From Croceifilum oryzae (GTDB lineage Bacteria > Bacillota > Bacilli > Thermoactinomycetales > Thermoactinomycetaceae), in contig NZ_JAUSUV010000001.1 of NCBI RefSeq assembly GCF_030814315.1, positions 124,001-188,000 on the forward strand: 64,000 bases of DNA, read 5' to 3'. Of this stretch, positions 39,637 to 48,725 are shown piece by piece. Position numbers and translations under genes: made by a program. The notes under the pieces were generated by a model. It did not search any database, was not told the origin of the DNA, and saw only the letters and a list, made by a program, of their open reading frames with translations. The stretch's first letter is position 1, and every line of letters starts with the position of its first letter.

Positions 39637-40965
39637 ATGAGTCAAGGTTTAGCGCGTTCCTTATCGGCGCGTCAGTTGCGAATGATGGCAATTGGCGGTA
39701 CGATTGGGGCAGGTATTTTTATGGGGAGTGCAGATACGATTAACCTAGCAGGTCCTGGGATTGTATTTGTATATCTCTTAGCAGGACTTTTGTTGTACGT
39801 TGTGATGGGGGCATTGGCTGAAATGGGAAGTGCCTATCCCGATCTCGATGTAAAAGGAATGATCCACCGGGCATTTGGAGGGAAAGTTTCCTTTGTGACT
39901 GGATGGTTGTACTACTTCAACTGGGTGCTTGTCTTAGCTGCAGAAGTGGTCGCAGCAGGTACATTTTTACATGTATGGTTTCCTCAGACACCCATTTGGT
40001 TATTAAGCACGCTTTGTGCTTTGTTTATCTTAATTTTGAATTTAGCGAGCGTGAAGCTCTTTGGAGAAATAGAATTCTGGCTTTCCATTATTAAAGTCGT
40101 TACCATTTTGTTATTTGTAGGATTGGGTGCATATCTTCTATTTGCGAATCAAGAGGTTGGACTATCTAATTTCACTAAGCACGGTGGATTTTTCCCGACT
40201 GGACTCGGTGGACTTGCTACTGCGGTGACAGTCGTCATCTTCTCCTTTGGAGGAGCAGAGTTATTAGGTCTTACTCTTCGTGAAACAAAAGATGCACACA
40301 AAGTCTTACCGAAAGTGTTACGTGGCGTAGTAGTACGCGTGTCGCTCTTTTACATTCTTCCAATTCTCGTGATTGTCGGTTTAGTGCCATGGAACCAAAT
40401 CGGAAGTCAAGGAAGTCCATTTGTAAACGTACTACAAAACATCGGACTTTCTTCAGCAGCTGATGTGATGAACTTCGTCATGCTGGTGGCAGTTATCTCG
40501 GCAGCGAACTCTGGAGTATATGCAACCTCACGGATGTTGTTCTCACTAGCTGGGGATGGAGAAGCACCAAAGGTATTCCAACGATTATCGAAAAGCCAAG
40601 TTCCCGTTTTAGGAATTCTCGTTAGTGCGATCTTCCTATTTGGTGGAGCGGCTGTTGCATACTTCGCACCTAAAAGTGTCTTTTCGATCTTAATGGGGAT
40701 TCCAGCTATAACTGTGCTTATTATGTGGATTATGATTTGTGGAGCGCAATTGAAACTTCGCTTTACAGATAAGGACTACCATAAGCCAGGTCGCTTTTTA
40801 TTAAAAGGGTTCCCGTATATTTCAGGAGCGACACTTGTTGCTTTTACAGTGATCTTAGCTATTATCTTATTTACCCCTGATAACCTTGCCAAGTCTCTCT
40901 TGGCATTGGGTGTGGTCGCTTTCTTATTTATCGCCTCTTATGTGGTAAAAGGAAAACAGACATAA
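39637..40965 (+). CDS. APC-family amino-acid permease
   Basis: A 442-aa membrane permease with about 12 helices. The first helix has the substrate-contact motif GGTIGAGIFMGS (residues about 18-29), and the conserved FSFGGAELLGLTLRE lies in the sixth helix region. The overall form resembles the amino-acid/proton symporters of the YfnA/AnsP/ProY group; the particular amino acid is unknown. AGAGGAG precedes ATG 39637. The 39521-39636 gap is AT-rich and holds its promoter. Confidence 0.87.
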   Translation: MSQGLARSLSARQLRMMAIGGTIGAGIFMGSADTINLAGPGIVFVYLLAGLLLYVVMGALAEMGSAYPDLDVKGMIHRAFGGKVSFVTGWLYYFNWVLVLAAEVVAAGTFLHVWFPQTPIWLLSTLCALFILILNLASVKLFGEIEFWLSIIKVVTILLFVGLGAYLLFANQEVGLSNFTKHGGFFPTGLGGLATAVTVVIFSFGGAELLGLTLRETKDAHKVLPKVLRGVVVRVSLFYILPILVIVGLVPWNQIGSQGSPFVNVLQNIGLSSAADVMNFVMLVAVISAANSGVYATSRMLFSLAGDGEAPKVFQRLSKSQVPVLGILVSAIFLFGGAAVAYFAPKSVFSILMGIPAITVLIMWIMICGAQLKLRFTDKDYHKPGRFLLKGFPYISGATLVAFTVILAIILFTPDNLAKSLLALGVVAFLFIASYVVKGKQT

Positions 40966-40979
40966 GGATTGAGTTAGAG

Positions 40980-41020
40980 AAAAGACCAGATGGAGATTTC
41001 GTTCATCTGGTCTTTATTTT
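40980..41020. terminator. Terminator between the permease and the convergent unknown gene
   Basis: AAAGACCAGATG pairs with CATCTGGTCTTT around an 11-nt loop, then ATTTT on the plus strand. Overlaps the 3' end of the minus-strand gene by a few bases. Confidence 0.83.
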
Positions 41021-41580
41021 ATAAAAAATAGAGGTTGGAGAAGATATGGAGTGGGATAGCGATCTTCATTGGAGGTAAGAAGACCTCGAATCCGCCCGAT
41101 CTTACTTACTGGATCAATATCGACAATGAGAAAAGAATCATGGTCCCAGTGTAATGGATAGAGAATGTTTAGTGAATTAAATACAACGTTCTCATCTTCA
41201 AAAGTAAATAAACGCATTTGCTTATGATTCCAACTAAATGAGTAGCACCGAAAGGAGTTCTGTTGCAAAAGAGCAAGGAAACACTCTTTATGTAATGAGA
41301 TCTCAATTCCTGTTAAATACCCTTCTGAATCCAGATCGTTCTGATATTCATAGTGGAATTCTCCATCTCTATGTGCATGGGTATAGATCTTTGAAGACTG
41401 TTTTAATTTGAGTAGCTTGTCTAAGACGAATTCATCTCGTAAAAGAGGGATTTGGTATCCCCGGGTTCCTATTGAAGAGATTAAATCGTCTTCTCTTGTT
41501 TGGATAAATTCTAGACAATTACGTGGTTGTTGAAGATATATATACCCCATATTTACTGAAGAGTCGCAAGTAATAATCAT
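41014..41580 (-). CDS. Hypothetical protein, 188 aa
   Basis: Not recognised. From ATG 41580 (MIITCDSSVNMGYIYL), preceded by AGAGGTGAT at the right distance; the frame extends to 41589. The first 20 residues look like a DUF2283-type strand pattern (CDSSVNMGYIYLQ). The rest is soluble, Leu- and Phe-rich with short strands (RCYSFSWNHKQMRLFTFEDENVVFNSL) and no signal peptide. It has no operon partner. A regulatory or stress role would be a guess. Confidence 0.65.
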   Translation of the reverse strand: MIITCDSSVNMGYIYLQQPRNCLEFIQTREDDLISSIGTRGYQIPLLRDEFVLDKLLKLKQSSKIYTHAHRDGEFHYEYQNDLDSEGYLTGIEISLHKECFLALLQQNSFRCYSFSWNHKQMRLFTFEDENVVFNSLNILYPLHWDHDSFLIVDIDPVSKIGRIRGLLTSNEDRYPTPYLLQPLFFIK

Positions 41581-41676
41581 TTTCATCACCTCTGCAATAA
41601 TAGTAGTTATTTTATAGAAGAATAGAGGATGTGGAACCGATTGTAAGAGTGTTCCCGGTACGAATTTAGATCAAAC

Positions 41677-41704
41677 GTGACAAATGTAATATTAAATGTA
41701 TGAT
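41677..41704 (+). promoter_or_regulatory. Promoter region of the YvfRSTU-like operon
   Basis: GTGACA (41677-41682), 16-bp spacer, TATGAT (41699-41704). Inside it AAATGTA occurs twice in direct repeat 12 bp apart (41682-41688, 41694-41700), a possible response-regulator site. Confidence 0.35.
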
Positions 41705-41782
41705 ACTCATTACTAATTACAAATAGGGGAAACCTTTAAGATAGATTGTAGCTCGACAATTTAGAAGATGAAGGTGAGTAAT

Positions 41783-42673
41783 GTGGAAACGGCAATCCAA
41801 TTATCCGAAGTAACGAAGCAATATGCTGCTAAAAACGCAGTTGATCATATTAGTTTTACCATTGGAAAAGGAGAGATCGTCTCGATTCTTGGTCCCAATG
41901 GTGCAGGGAAGACAACGACGATTTCCATGATGCTTGGGCTAAAAAATCCTACCTCTGGATCGATTCAAATTTTAGGACGTTCCCCCTCAGAGCGAAAAGT
42001 AAAACAAGAGATCGGTGCGATGCTACAGGAAGTCAGTGTGATGGATACGGTGAAAGTATCAGAGCTTATTCAACTGTTTCGTAGCTATTATGATAAATCG
42101 CTTCCATACGAGCATTTGCTTAAGCTATCAGGATTAGAGAGAGATGCTGAAATCATGGCGACAAGTCTTTCTGGAGGGCAAAAGAGACGATTAGGCTTTG
42201 CGTTAGCGATGGCTGGCGATCCATCTGTTCTCTTTCTCGATGAACCAACTGTGGGGATGGATGTTACATCACGATCCGAGTTTTGGGAGACGATTCGTTT
42301 ACTAAAAGATGCTGGGAAAACAATTATCCTAACGACACATTATCTTGAGGAAGCAGATCGTTTGTCTGACCGAATTATCATGATGAACCATGGAAAAATC
42401 GTTGCGGACGGGACTCCAGAAGAGATTAAAAACCGTTTGACAGTGAAGTATGTATCTGTAACCGCCGATAATTCGCTTGAGCTTGGTACACTCCAGTCGA
42501 TTCCTGGAGTGACTGAGGTAGAGAGAGTAGGAGAACATGTAAGGCTTTATGGTGATGATACGGATGCTATTTTAATTCACCTAGTGAGACAAAATATAGC
42601 TGTGAGAGACTTTGATATTCATAGAGGTAATCTTGACGAAGCATTTTCGAATTTGATGAAGGAGGGTGTCTGA
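41783..42673 (+). CDS. ABC exporter ATP-binding protein, YvfR-like
   Basis: An ATPase of about 296 aa. Walker A GPNGAGKTTT, signature LSGGQKRRLGFALAM, Walker B VLFLDEPTVGMD and switch TTHYLEEAD, all of the ABC-2/DrrA type, plus a C-terminal extension. The start is GTG 41783, since AAGGTGAG at 41771-41778 lies inside the longer ATG 41768 version. Together with the next three genes the order (ATPase, ABC-2 permease, histidine kinase, LuxR regulator) is that of B. subtilis yvfRSTU. Substrate unknown; drugs or lipids are typical. Confidence 0.92.
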   Translation: METAIQLSEVTKQYAAKNAVDHISFTIGKGEIVSILGPNGAGKTTTISMMLGLKNPTSGSIQILGRSPSERKVKQEIGAMLQEVSVMDTVKVSELIQLFRSYYDKSLPYEHLLKLSGLERDAEIMATSLSGGQKRRLGFALAMAGDPSVLFLDEPTVGMDVTSRSEFWETIRLLKDAGKTIILTTHYLEEADRLSDRIIMMNHGKIVADGTPEEIKNRLTVKYVSVTADNSLELGTLQSIPGVTEVERVGEHVRLYGDDTDAILIHLVRQNIAVRDFDIHRGNLDEAFSNLMKEGV

Positions 42674-43413
42674 TGATGAGAGCTTATTTAGCACAGTCTA
42701 AGATTGAATTATTACGGACATTCCGTAATCGAAAATCGATCTTTTTTACTCTGTTAATGCCGATTATTTTTTATTTCATTATGTCGCAAAATGGTGCGGA
42801 GAAGATGGGGGGAGTCGAGTGGAAGGCCTATTTCTTGATTTCTATGACCGCATATGGTCTGATGGGTTCCTCCATATTTAATCTATCCTTACGATTGGTT
42901 CAGGAACGAACGCAAGGATGGTCACATCAACTCAAAATCACACCGCTACCGCCAAGCACCTATTTTGCAGCAAAAGTTAGTGTGCAGTTACTAGTGAATT
43001 TAGGTCAGATTGTCGTGATGTTTTTAGTGGGGCACTTTGCTAACAGTGTAGAATTAACCGCTGGGCAATGGATTGGAGCTGGTTTTTGGCTCTTGCTTGG
43101 AAGCGTCCCATTCCTTGCGATAGGTACACTGCTTGGAACGATGGACAAGGTGGAAACCGCGCAAATCGTCAATCAGATTGTTACGTTGGGACTTTCTTTT
43201 TTAGGAGGAATTTTTTATCCGATGTCACTATTTCCAGAGTGGTTGCGTAAGTTTGGGGAATTGACTCCTTCCTATTTGATGGGGAATGGAGCATGGAATA
43301 TCCTCGGAAATCAACCAGTAGACTGGGGTGGTGTGGCGATCTTAGCGATATACTTCGTCTTATTCACAGGACTTGCATCCTATATTTTACAGAAGAAAGA
43401 AGTATCTTCATGA
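42673..43413 (+). CDS. ABC-2 type permease, YvfS-like
   Basis: A 246-aa membrane protein with about six helices, the ABC-2 pattern of an N-terminal RTFRNRKSIFFTLLMPIIFY segment and a later FLGGIFYPMSLFPEWLR loop typical of drug and polyketide exporters. Its ATG overlaps the ATPase stop, and its own stop overlaps the kinase start, so the operon is tightly coupled. Confidence 0.9.
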   Translation: MMRAYLAQSKIELLRTFRNRKSIFFTLLMPIIFYFIMSQNGAEKMGGVEWKAYFLISMTAYGLMGSSIFNLSLRLVQERTQGWSHQLKITPLPPSTYFAAKVSVQLLVNLGQIVVMFLVGHFANSVELTAGQWIGAGFWLLLGSVPFLAIGTLLGTMDKVETAQIVNQIVTLGLSFLGGIFYPMSLFPEWLRKFGELTPSYLMGNGAWNILGNQPVDWGGVAILAIYFVLFTGLASYILQKKEVSS

Positions 43414-44489
43414 GAAGAAACAAATCACCGTTTATCTATATTTGGCTGATTTTCATGTTCTACCCTTTATATAGTTTTTGGACCCAGACCACTCATGCTG
43501 TTCTGGGCTCCTTTCTTATTCTCGCTTTGATTATCGCTTTTCTTCTATATACTCGATCGGGAGGACTCCTTTATGTCATTGCTCAACTGGTTCTCGCATT
43601 TGTTATTTGTTCGTTCCTCTCATTCCAAGTAATAACAACCTTTTGTTACCCGGCTGCCTCTATTGGCTTTTTGCCGAATCGCAGAAAATTTTTAATCGGG
43701 TATGCAATTTTGCTTACGTTCATCATCATAACTTTCTTTTCCTTTTACGATTTAGTTGAGTTGGGTAAAGTAATTTCCTTTGCTTTTCCTTATCTTATAT
43801 TGCTCCTTTCCCTCCCTTTTGTGGGTCGGATTCAAGGGAGACGGGATGCCATTCAAAGCCAACTCCTACTTGCTCAAGAGCAAATTGTAGAGATGGGTAA
43901 GAATGATGAGAGACAACGAATTGCGAGAGACTTGCATGATACGCTGGGCCATACACTTTCATTGATTACCTTAAAAGGACAATTGGCAGAAAAACTAATA
44001 CATAAAGATCCCTTAAAAGCTGAGCAAGAAGCGAGGGATATTCAAACAACGGCTCGTAGTGCTTTAAAACAGGTGCGGGAGTTGGTTTCGGATCTACATA
44101 TTGCAAAGTGGGAAGATGAAGTGAACCGCTCCCGTCAAATTTTAGGTGCAGCCGAGATTCAATTCACCTCTCAAGAAGGAGGAGTGACCCTTACCCCATT
44201 TGTGGAAAACATTTTCGCGATGTGCTTGCGTGAACTGATTACGAACATTGTGAAGCATAGTAAGGCGACAACTTGTCGTCTACAATCGGGAGAAGAAGAA
44301 GGTCACTTTTATTTACGTGTAACAGACAATGGGACTGGATTTTCCCCAGAAAAGCAAAAAGCAGAGAGCCATGGACTGATTGGGATGAGGCAACGGTTAT
44401 CTTTGGTGGAGGGGAATTTGCAAATCGAGTCTACTAACAAAGGAACAACGATTACGATCCAAATCCCGAAAGTGATCAAACAAACATAA
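43410..44489 (+). CDS. Sensor histidine kinase, YvfT/DesK-like
   Basis: A 359-aa kinase of the NarL/DesK group. It starts at ATG 43410, overlapping the permease stop; the longer frame from 43293 lies inside the permease gene. Four to six N-terminal helices (about 5-135) form the sensor. The HisKA_3 phospho-His is in RQRIARDLHDTLGHTLS, and the ATPase domain shows the N box (ELITNIVKHS) and G box (DNGTGF, GLIGMRQRL). Membrane-embedded sensing fits control of the exporter encoded upstream. Confidence 0.92.
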   Translation: MRRNKSPFIYIWLIFMFYPLYSFWTQTTHAVLGSFLILALIIAFLLYTRSGGLLYVIAQLVLAFVICSFLSFQVITTFCYPAASIGFLPNRRKFLIGYAILLTFIIITFFSFYDLVELGKVISFAFPYLILLLSLPFVGRIQGRRDAIQSQLLLAQEQIVEMGKNDERQRIARDLHDTLGHTLSLITLKGQLAEKLIHKDPLKAEQEARDIQTTARSALKQVRELVSDLHIAKWEDEVNRSRQILGAAEIQFTSQEGGVTLTPFVENIFAMCLRELITNIVKHSKATTCRLQSGEEEGHFYLRVTDNGTGFSPEKQKAESHGLIGMRQRLSLVEGNLQIESTNKGTTITIQIPKVIKQT

Positions 44490-44507
44490 AGAGAAAGTAG
44501 GAGAGCG

Positions 44508-45122
44508 ATGATCCGGGTTGTGATTGCAGAAGATCAAGGAATGTTGCGTAGTGCGTTGGGGGCTTTATTGGATCTAGAAGAAGATATTACGGTTATTGGA
44601 CAAGCAGAAAATGGGAAAGAGGCTCTAGAATTGATTTATCAACACCAACCGGACCTTTGCATCGTAGATATTGAGATGCCGATTATGAGCGGTTTGGAAG
44701 TAGCAGAACAGCTAAAGGCGAAGCAACATCCATGTCGGGTTGTAGTCTTAACCACATTTGCTCGTCCAGGTTATTTTCAACGCGCCGTGGCAGCTGGTGT
44801 TCAAGGATATCTGCTAAAAGATCGATCTAGCGATGAATTAACCGATTCACTACGAAATATCATGTTAGGGAAACGGGAGATCTCTCCTGAATTAATCGAG
44901 ATTGTCTGGGAAGAAAAAAACCCTTTAACTTCAAGGGAGCAAGAGATTCTCATATTAGCTGAACAAGGCCTTACAACCAATGAAATAGCAGGTAGGCTTT
45001 TCCTCTCATCGGGCACGGTACGGAACTATCTATCAGAAGTAAACAGTAAGATGAATACCAGCAATCGATTGGAAGCGATCAAAATTGCTAGGTGCAAAGG
45101 ATGGATAATCGAAACCCCCTAA
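44508..45122 (+). CDS. LuxR/NarL-family response regulator, YvfU-like
   Basis: A 204-aa regulator. Receiver domain with phospho-Asp in CIVDIEMPIMSG (about residue 54), switch Thr in VVLTTFARPGY and Lys in LLKD; C-terminal HTH LTSREQEILILAEQGLTTNEIAGRLFLSSGTVRNY. AGGAG precedes ATG 44508. It probably controls the exporter operon it belongs to. Confidence 0.93.
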   Translation: MIRVVIAEDQGMLRSALGALLDLEEDITVIGQAENGKEALELIYQHQPDLCIVDIEMPIMSGLEVAEQLKAKQHPCRVVVLTTFARPGYFQRAVAAGVQGYLLKDRSSDELTDSLRNIMLGKREISPELIEIVWEEKNPLTSREQEILILAEQGLTTNEIAGRLFLSSGTVRNYLSEVNSKMNTSNRLEAIKIARCKGWIIETP

Positions 45123-45143
45123 ACCATAAGGATAGGGGGTTTT
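45112..45143 (+). terminator. Terminator overlapping the end of the regulator gene
   Basis: AAACCCCCTA pairs perfectly with TAGGGGGTTT around an 11-nt loop; the stem begins before the stop codon. A weak T-tail (TTTT) follows. It lies between two convergent operons. Confidence 0.75.
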
Positions 45144-45148
45144 GGATA

Positions 45149-45466
45149 TTAAGCTGGTAAATGTTCCACTACAACTTCATACGTATGGAGGCTGTTTCCT
45201 AAAATGGTAGAGGGTTCTTTGGACTCTCTTCTTTTCGCATGGGCGCCTTTAAATGAATCACTCTCTACCCACTTTTCAAAGAATTCTTTGCCTTCCCAAG
45301 TTGTGCTCACCACATATTCCTCATGGTCTGTTGTATCTTGTGTCTTTAATAGTTGCATTCTGACGAATCCAGGGAACTCATGAACCGTTTTCGGATTACG
45401 GAATCTTTCTTCTAATTCATGCCCATGTCCAGACTTTACACGAATGGTATTTGTAACGATAAACAT
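45149..45466 (-). CDS. Heme-degrading monooxygenase, IsdG/HmoA type
   Basis: A 105-aa ABM-fold monooxygenase that opens heme to release iron. The catalytic triad of IsdG (Asn7, Trp67, His77) is found here as Asn6 (VTNTIRV), Trp66 (EKWVESD) and His76 (GAHAKRR), with correct spacing. AGGAGG lies upstream of ATG 45466. It is the last gene of the minus-strand heme operon, 12 nt after the ankyrin gene. It is cytoplasmic, as needed for heme brought in by the ABC transporter. Confidence 0.93.
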   Translation of the reverse strand: MFIVTNTIRVKSGHGHELEERFRNPKTVHEFPGFVRMQLLKTQDTTDHEEYVVSTTWEGKEFFEKWVESDSFKGAHAKRRESKEPSTILGNSLHTYEVVVEHLPA

Positions 45467-45478
45467 ATAAATCTCCTC

Positions 45479-45907
45479 CTAATTTGAATGTACTTGCTCT
45501 AGACTAATTAAGTAATCAAATACGTCTTTTGCTTCTTCTCCGCCCATCTGAGCATGGACGATCAATGGAAGTCCATGAGGTCCTTTAGCATGAATCATCT
45601 CTGGAAAAGAGTCGAGCATCGTCTTTACAATATCTAAATTACCTAACATGGCTGCTGTAAAGATATCCATGCGGGCCCCTTTTTCAATTAAGTAAAGAGC
45701 AATATCTCTTCTTCCTACGTGGCTGGCAGCCCCTAAGGCAGTCTCCCAGTCCTCATTCCCCCAGTTCCATGCAGCATAGAGTAGACCTGGTTCTTGCTCC
45801 AGCATCTCTTTGATTGTATCAAAATCCATATGCGCAGAAGCTACAAAATTTCGTACCATCTCATCGGGAATTCTCACTTTTTCTTTCTTGCTTTCTGCCG
45901 CTGTCAT
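45479..45907 (-). CDS. Ankyrin-repeat protein in the heme operon
   Basis: A 142-aa protein with three to four degenerate ankyrin repeats, for example ETALGAASHVGRRDIALYLIEKGARMDIFTAAMLGNLDIVKTML, given in two parts as ALGAASHVGRRDIALYLIEK (about 68-87) and FTAAMLGNLDIVKTMLDSFP (about 94-113). No signal peptide or catalytic motif is seen. It starts 3 nt after the transporter ATPase gene and is followed by the heme monooxygenase, so it should be Fur-regulated with them. It may bind a partner protein of heme handling; the role is unknown. Confidence 0.83.
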   Translation of the reverse strand: MTAAESKKEKVRIPDEMVRNFVASAHMDFDTIKEMLEQEPGLLYAAWNWGNEDWETALGAASHVGRRDIALYLIEKGARMDIFTAAMLGNLDIVKTMLDSFPEMIHAKGPHGLPLIVHAQMGGEEAKDVFDYLISLEQVHSN

Positions 45908-45910
45908 ATC

Positions 45911-46696
45911 TTATTTCCTCCTCTGGTCACAGCAGGTTCTCATTGGGATGAAGGTCGGCTTATCAGAATGCTGAATCGATACTTCAATACCAAACACATC
46001 TTGAAACATACTCGGCTGGATTACCTCTTCAGGACTTCCATCCATATGAACCCGTCCATTCTTCATCACCACTAGGCGATCACTATATAAAGTCGCTTGA
46101 TTAATATCATGTAGCACCATCACAACGGTTAGGCCTAATTCTTGATTGAGCGTTTTCACAAGCTCCATCACTTCTAATTGGTGGGCAATATCCAAATACG
46201 TAGTAGGCTCATCTAGAAGTAGGATGTTAGAACTCTGTGCAAGCGTCATCGCAATCCAAGCACGTTGTCTTTCGCCGCCAGAGAGAGCAGGGAGTGGACG
46301 ATCTTGAAAAGCATCCATCTTCGTTACTTCTAGCGCCCAATGAACCATTCTCTCATCTTCGGGTGATAAACGTTTGTACCACGTCTTATGGGGATGCCGA
46401 CCGAACTCCACGAGCTCACGTACCGTCCACTCAATCGAATGATCATGAACTTGAGGTAGCATGGCTAATCGCTTGGCAATCTCACATCCATCCCACTGTG
46501 ACAAAGGGACTCCATCTAACAAAATTTGACCTGATGTAGGATTCCACAATCTCCCCAGCAAACGAAGCAGAGTTGATTTCCCTGATCCATTGGGACCGAT
46601 AATGCTCAGGATTTCCCCCTGTTTCAGCTGGAGATGAGGAACTTGTAGTTGAAACCGCTGAGAGTGCTGATAGGAAATCTCTTTAGCTAGTAGCAT
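45911..46696 (-). CDS. Heme/iron ABC transporter ATP-binding protein
   Basis: A 261-aa FecE/HmuV-type ATPase. Walker A GPNGSGKSTLL, signature LSGGERQRAWIAMTL, Walker B ILLLDEPTTYLDI and switch VLHDINQA, which is the form of siderophore and heme importers. It overlaps the permease gene by 14 nt. Assignment to heme rather than siderophore rests on the IsdG-type monooxygenase in the same operon. Confidence 0.93.
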   Translation of the reverse strand: MLLAKEISYQHSQRFQLQVPHLQLKQGEILSIIGPNGSGKSTLLRLLGRLWNPTSGQILLDGVPLSQWDGCEIAKRLAMLPQVHDHSIEWTVRELVEFGRHPHKTWYKRLSPEDERMVHWALEVTKMDAFQDRPLPALSGGERQRAWIAMTLAQSSNILLLDEPTTYLDIAHQLEVMELVKTLNQELGLTVVMVLHDINQATLYSDRLVVMKNGRVHMDGSPEEVIQPSMFQDVFGIEVSIQHSDKPTFIPMRTCCDQRRK

Positions 46697-47723
46697 TTCT
46701 TCGCATCCCCTTTAGTAGAATGAATAGGAAAAACGGTCCTCCTAAGAAGGAGAGGAAAACACCCACAGGTAGTTCAATTGGATCAAACCAAGTTCTCGCA
46801 AAGGCATCTGCTAGAGTTACCAATAATGCCCCGCCTAACGCAGATGCAGGTAATAGATACCGTGCATCGTTACCTATTATCATTCGTAAAATATGAGGGA
46901 TGACTAAGCCTACAAAGCCAATCAATCCTGATACACTCACCGCAATCGCCGCTAGTAAACTACTTAGTAGAATCAGGAAGAAACGACTTCTCTCTACACG
47001 ATGTCCGAGCAACTTCGCCACTTCATCCCCTAAACTGAGAACACGTAGATGATGCGCGGCAAAGAAACTGAGTACGATCGCGATTAAAGCATATCCAACG
47101 ACCATCTGAAAGTGACTCCAGCCAACTCCGCCAATCCCACCCGAAAGCCATGGAAGTACAGACTGAACTCGATCACTAAATAACAACATTAACGAAGATA
47201 AAATCGCCCCAATTAGTGCGTTAATCGCAACTCCTACCAAAATGATGCGGTGGGACGATGCCCCTTGGTTCCATGACAGGAAGTAGATTAAGAGAGTTGT
47301 ACCAAAAGCGCCCACAAAAGCACCAATTGGTAAAAATGTTGCCGCAGCTGTTGGAAAAATGATGAGCATCGTTGTCGCAACGACACCCGCTCCTGAAGAA
47401 ACCCCGATAATCCCAGGATCAGAAAGCGGATTACGCATTACACCTTGCAAGATAGAACCAGATAGAGCCAAGCAAATCCCAACAATTACGCCAATCAGGA
47501 TTCGAGGAAGCCGCAGGTCCCATACAATTCGTTTCGCCATATTATCTTGTTGATAGAGGACTCCATCTACTAATTCCGTTGATGTGAAAGAGACAGGTCC
47601 CGCGAATATCGCATAACATACAGCCCCAAGCAATCCGAAAACTAACAAGATCAATACAGTGAATCGCTTTCGTGATAGAGGATGCGTAACCCCCTTGCTT
47701 TCCTGTACAGACAAACCTTCCAT
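46683..47723 (-). CDS. Heme/iron ABC transporter permease (FecCD family)
   Basis: A 346-aa permease with about ten helices. Family marks are RLPRILIGVIVGICLALSGS, the GVMRNPLSDPGIIGVSSGAG loop and the late GLIGFVGLVIPHILRMIIGND coupling segment. Its ATG overlaps the binding-protein stop by one base. It makes the homodimeric membrane channel for the ATPase encoded downstream. Confidence 0.93.
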   Translation of the reverse strand: MEGLSVQESKGVTHPLSRKRFTVLILLVFGLLGAVCYAIFAGPVSFTSTELVDGVLYQQDNMAKRIVWDLRLPRILIGVIVGICLALSGSILQGVMRNPLSDPGIIGVSSGAGVVATTMLIIFPTAAATFLPIGAFVGAFGTTLLIYFLSWNQGASSHRIILVGVAINALIGAILSSLMLLFSDRVQSVLPWLSGGIGGVGWSHFQMVVGYALIAIVLSFFAAHHLRVLSLGDEVAKLLGHRVERSRFFLILLSSLLAAIAVSVSGLIGFVGLVIPHILRMIIGNDARYLLPASALGGALLVTLADAFARTWFDPIELPVGVFLSFLGGPFFLFILLKGMRRNATS

Positions 47724-48673
47724 TACGATCCAATCGCTTTCGCTAAGCTATCCTTTAGGAAATCTAAGCTTTCAATTACCTTTGTTCCAGGATTTGAGCC
47801 AAACAGATGAGATGGTAAGACGACGATCTTGCCATTTTTCACTGCGGACAAGTTATTCCATGCAGAGTTTTTCTTCATCTCAGCTTCAAAAGCTTTCTGA
47901 ACGGCTGCTGGATCTCCATGAGTAATGAGATAAAACACATCTGGATTGCTTTGCACGATTCGCTCTGTACTTAGCTGTGCGTATCCAGGCATTTCTTTTG
48001 AAATAGGGAATGATGCCGCGATGTTTTCTCCCCCTACTTTCGATAGGAGATCACCCGATAGAGAAGATGGCAATGCTACCATATACGAGCCTGGTGCTCC
48101 GTACACAAGTAATGCTTTTGCCTTTTTAGCAGGTTGCTCTTTTTGGAGAGTTTGTAATTTATCAGCTATTTGCTTTGTCCATTTTTTTGCTTCGTCTTGT
48201 TTGCTTAAGAGAACTCCATAGTCCTCGATTGACTTATTTATACCTTCGACAGAACTACCATTTGCGATATAAACCTGAATCCCTTGTTTCTCTAAGGTTG
48301 GAATATGTCTTTCAAAACCGCTGTTTGCGATTAATACATCTGGCTTCACTGCGGCTATCTTTTCAAAATTAGGACTGTGTGGATTTCCGATTTCAGTTGC
48401 TTTTTGTAGTTCAGGATCGGAAACGGGTGCTTTTGTCGAGGGTCTCCCTACGATCTCTCCACCTAAAGCATGAATGATATCCATATCCCCTGAACTCAGA
48501 GCGGCTACCTTCTTTGGTTGTTGTTTAAAAGTAAGTGTTCGCTTCGCCGCATCCGTAACGGTTATCTGTGAGGATGATTTTGGAGCAGATGCTTCCGGTG
48601 CCTTTGATTGACAAGCTGTCATAATCCCAAGGCAAAGGAATGAAACCCCGATTAACTTAACGACTTTCTTCAT
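47723..48673 (-). CDS. Heme/iron-binding lipoprotein of the ABC transporter
   Basis: A 316-aa periplasmic-binding-type lipoprotein (PeripBP_2/FepB class, IsdE/HmuT-like). Signal peptide with lipobox IMTAC, Cys21. Family pattern: VTDAAKRTLTFKQQPKKVAAL, the IGNPHSPNFEKIAAVKPDVL segment and a long linking helix near the middle. The true start is ATG 48673 behind GGGGGA; the frame runs to 48715 through the Fur-box leader. It is first in the operon. Substrate heme is inferred from the neighbouring monooxygenase; a siderophore remains possible. Confidence 0.9.
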   Translation of the reverse strand: MKKVVKLIGVSFLCLGIMTACQSKAPEASAPKSSSQITVTDAAKRTLTFKQQPKKVAALSSGDMDIIHALGGEIVGRPSTKAPVSDPELQKATEIGNPHSPNFEKIAAVKPDVLIANSGFERHIPTLEKQGIQVYIANGSSVEGINKSIEDYGVLLSKQDEAKKWTKQIADKLQTLQKEQPAKKAKALLVYGAPGSYMVALPSSLSGDLLSKVGGENIAASFPISKEMPGYAQLSTERIVQSNPDVFYLITHGDPAAVQKAFEAEMKKNSAWNNLSAVKNGKIVVLPSHLFGSNPGTKVIESLDFLKDSLAKAIGS

Positions 48674-48694
48674 AAATAAATCCCCCATATATAT

Positions 48695-48713
48695 GATAAT
48701 GATAATTAATCTC
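48695..48713 (-). promoter_or_regulatory. Fur box in the leader of the heme operon
   Basis: The plus-strand bases GATAATGATAATTAATCTC match the 19-bp Fur consensus at 16 positions. It lies between the promoter and the first start codon. Confidence 0.8.
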
Positions 48714-48725
48714 ATTTATAGCCTC

